The notes under the pieces are model-generated. The model did not search any database. It saw only the letters and a program-made list of their open reading frames with translations, and was not told the DNA's origin. From NCBI RefSeq assembly GCF_002259795.1, contig NZ_MWXA01000005.1:248001-312000 (forward strand): a stretch of DNA of 64,000 nt. Direction: 5' to 3'. The stretch comes from Bifidobacterium aquikefiri. Lineage in GTDB: Bacteria; Actinomycetota; Actinomycetes; Actinomycetales; Bifidobacteriaceae. Position numbers and translations under genes: made by a program. The stretch's first letter is position 1; every line of letters starts with the position of its first letter. Shown piece by piece: positions 63,095 through 64,000 of this stretch.

Positions 63095-64000
63095 TCAAGC
63101 GGACAGCGCGTTGGTCGGATCGCAGGAGAGCATATTCTTCCACATTCCGACGAAATCGGGAAGTGTCTTACGCGTGGTTTCAATGTTCTCGACCTGAATT
63201 CCACCGATGCGAAGCCCAAGCATAGCGCCAAATGTTGCCATACGATGATCGTGGTAGCTGCGAATGACCGCGCCGTGCAAACGCCGCGTATCGACCGGAC
63301 GAATGATGATGCCGTCTTCCATCTCTTCCGCATCTGCCCCAACTCTTCGAATCTCAGCGACCATGGCAGCGAGACGATTGGTCTCATGCCCTCTGAGATG
63401 TGCAATTCCGAGCATTGTGGTCTTGGAATCGGCAAACGTCAGCAGTGCCGCAAGAGAGGGTGCCAACTCCCCTGCCGCTTCAAGATCGAAGTTGCCCAAG
63501 CCATGGATGTCGCCGTGTGATACGACGCGACAATATCTGATGCCTGATTCTTCCGGAAAGTCAACAGTTGCCCCCATGCGACTCAGGAATCGCGGCAGTA
63601 GACCACCAGGCTGTGTCGTTGTCTGAGGCCAGAACGGAACACTCACTGTGCCCCCAGCCAATAGTGCCGCACCCAGAAACGGCGCGGCATTGGACAAGTC
63701 GGGTTCGACGGTGAGCGATTGAGGCAGGCACAGATCCCTATGCTCCACTGTCCATGTATTGGTCTGCCTATTTGTCATAACGGTTCCGCCAGCCTTTTCA
63801 ATGTCAGACACCGACATATTGATGTGTGGCAAACTCGGCAGGCTAGAACCTGAATGATGCAGTTCGATCCCGTTAGGCAGAGCGGACGCGGCAAGCAACA
63901 ATCCAGAGATGAATTGCGACGAACTTGAAGAATCAATGTCGACATGATGGGCGGCAAAGTGCTGTGGAGGTGTAATCGTGAAGGGAAGAAAGCCAGTCTG
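63095..64000 (-). CDS. aroA: 3-phosphoshikimate 1-carboxyvinyltransferase, C-terminal part (cut by window edge)
   Basis: The frame is open from base 64000 to the stop at 63095, giving the last 301 residues of EPSP synthase. The family motif DIDSSSSSQFISGLLL is near the cut, then VEPDLSNAAPFLGAALLAGG, LRGHETNRLAAMVAEIRRVG and SYHDHRMATFGAMLGLR (in pieces), which hold the substrate-binding Arg, Glu and Lys region. It condenses shikimate-3-P with PEP before chorismate synthase. The N-terminal part lies outside the window. It is next to hisN and unlinked to the other aro genes 22 kb away. Confidence 0.95.
   Translation of the reverse strand, partial: QTGFLPFTITPPQHFAAHHVDIDSSSSSQFISGLLLAASALPNGIELHHSGSSLPSLPHINMSVSDIEKAGGTVMTNRQTNTWTVEHRDLCLPQSLTVEPDLSNAAPFLGAALLAGGTVSVPFWPQTTTQPGGLLPRFLSRMGATVDFPEESGIRYCRVVSHGDIHGLGNFDLEAAGELAPSLAALLTFADSKTTMLGIAHLRGHETNRLAAMVAEIRRVGADAEEMEDGIIIRPVDTRRLHGAVIRSYHDHRMATFGAMLGLRIGGIQVENIETTRKTLPDFVGMWKNMLSCDPTNALSA

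Noticed and set aside
1-64000. CRISPR array or cas genes
   Set aside because: No regularly spaced direct repeats and no cas-like protein; families A and B are inverted and dispersed.

Overview
The window reads as a continuous piece of a bifidobacterial (Bifidobacteriaceae, Actinomycetota) chromosome of moderate GC. The clearest sign is the fructose-6-phosphate phosphoketolase gene xfp followed by pta and ackA, the core of the bifid shunt. It is supported by actinobacterial gene orders (sufBDCSU-sufT, rsmE-hit-phoH-ybeY-corC-era, alaS-ruvX-mltG-aroC-aroKB) and by the corynebacterial-type glutamate ABC transporter order gluABCD. No prophage, transposase, CRISPR array or rRNA operon was seen. 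Nearly all of the window is housekeeping sequence.

Layout. 1-4.5 kb: competence genes comEC (cut by the window edge) and comEA, then leuS. 4.6-8.6 kb: gluABCD, with hairpins on both sides of gluB. 8.7-11.2 kb: a CorA-type channel, a 2-hydroxyacid dehydrogenase and tRNA-Ala(GGC). 11.4-16.6 kb: ilvE, rplY and the three-gene proton-translocating transhydrogenase pntAA-pntAB-pntB. 16.7-25.6 kb: a fatty acyl-CoA ligase, the era/CBS/ybeY/phoH/HIT/rsmE cluster, tRNA-Leu(GAG) and a SpoU-type RNA methyltransferase. 25.8-28.6 kb: a uracil/xanthine permease and glgC. 28.7-35.0 kb: the SUF iron-sulphur assembly operon. 35.3-42.9 kb: pyrG, the aroC-aroKB-aroQ cluster, an orphan prepilin-type peptidase, mltG and ruvX. 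42.9-48.6 kb: alaS, two small envelope-type proteins, a phosphoglycerate-mutase-like phosphatase, a small holin-like membrane protein and rpsD. 48.8-53.3 kb: a UvrD/PcrA helicase and guaA. 53.3-59.8 kb: a long non-coding leader, then xfp, pta and ackA. 60.0-64.0 kb: a TDT-family transporter divergent from a LysR regulator, a histidinol-phosphatase-like gene and the 3' part of aroA.

How the genes work together: Xfp makes acetyl-phosphate, AckA turns it into ATP and acetate, and Pta links it to acetyl-CoA. aroA, aroC, aroKB and aroQ cover most of the shikimate pathway. The suf genes build Fe-S clusters, and the rsmE-to-era cluster serves ribosome maturation.

The least expected content is between the genes. 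Two families of short palindromic elements are present. Family A has five copies of about 100-114 bp with arms close to GAGTTTTGTGGCAATTGC. Family B has two copies of 102-103 bp with arms starting GTTCATTGTGAACTC. All seven lie just 3' of a coding gene, and the arms of family A change together, as a conserved hairpin would. I could not match either family to a described one from memory. Other points for a second look are the hairpins around gluB, a well-initiated short reading frame overlapping the xfp start, and a palindrome between the TDT transporter and its LysR neighbour.
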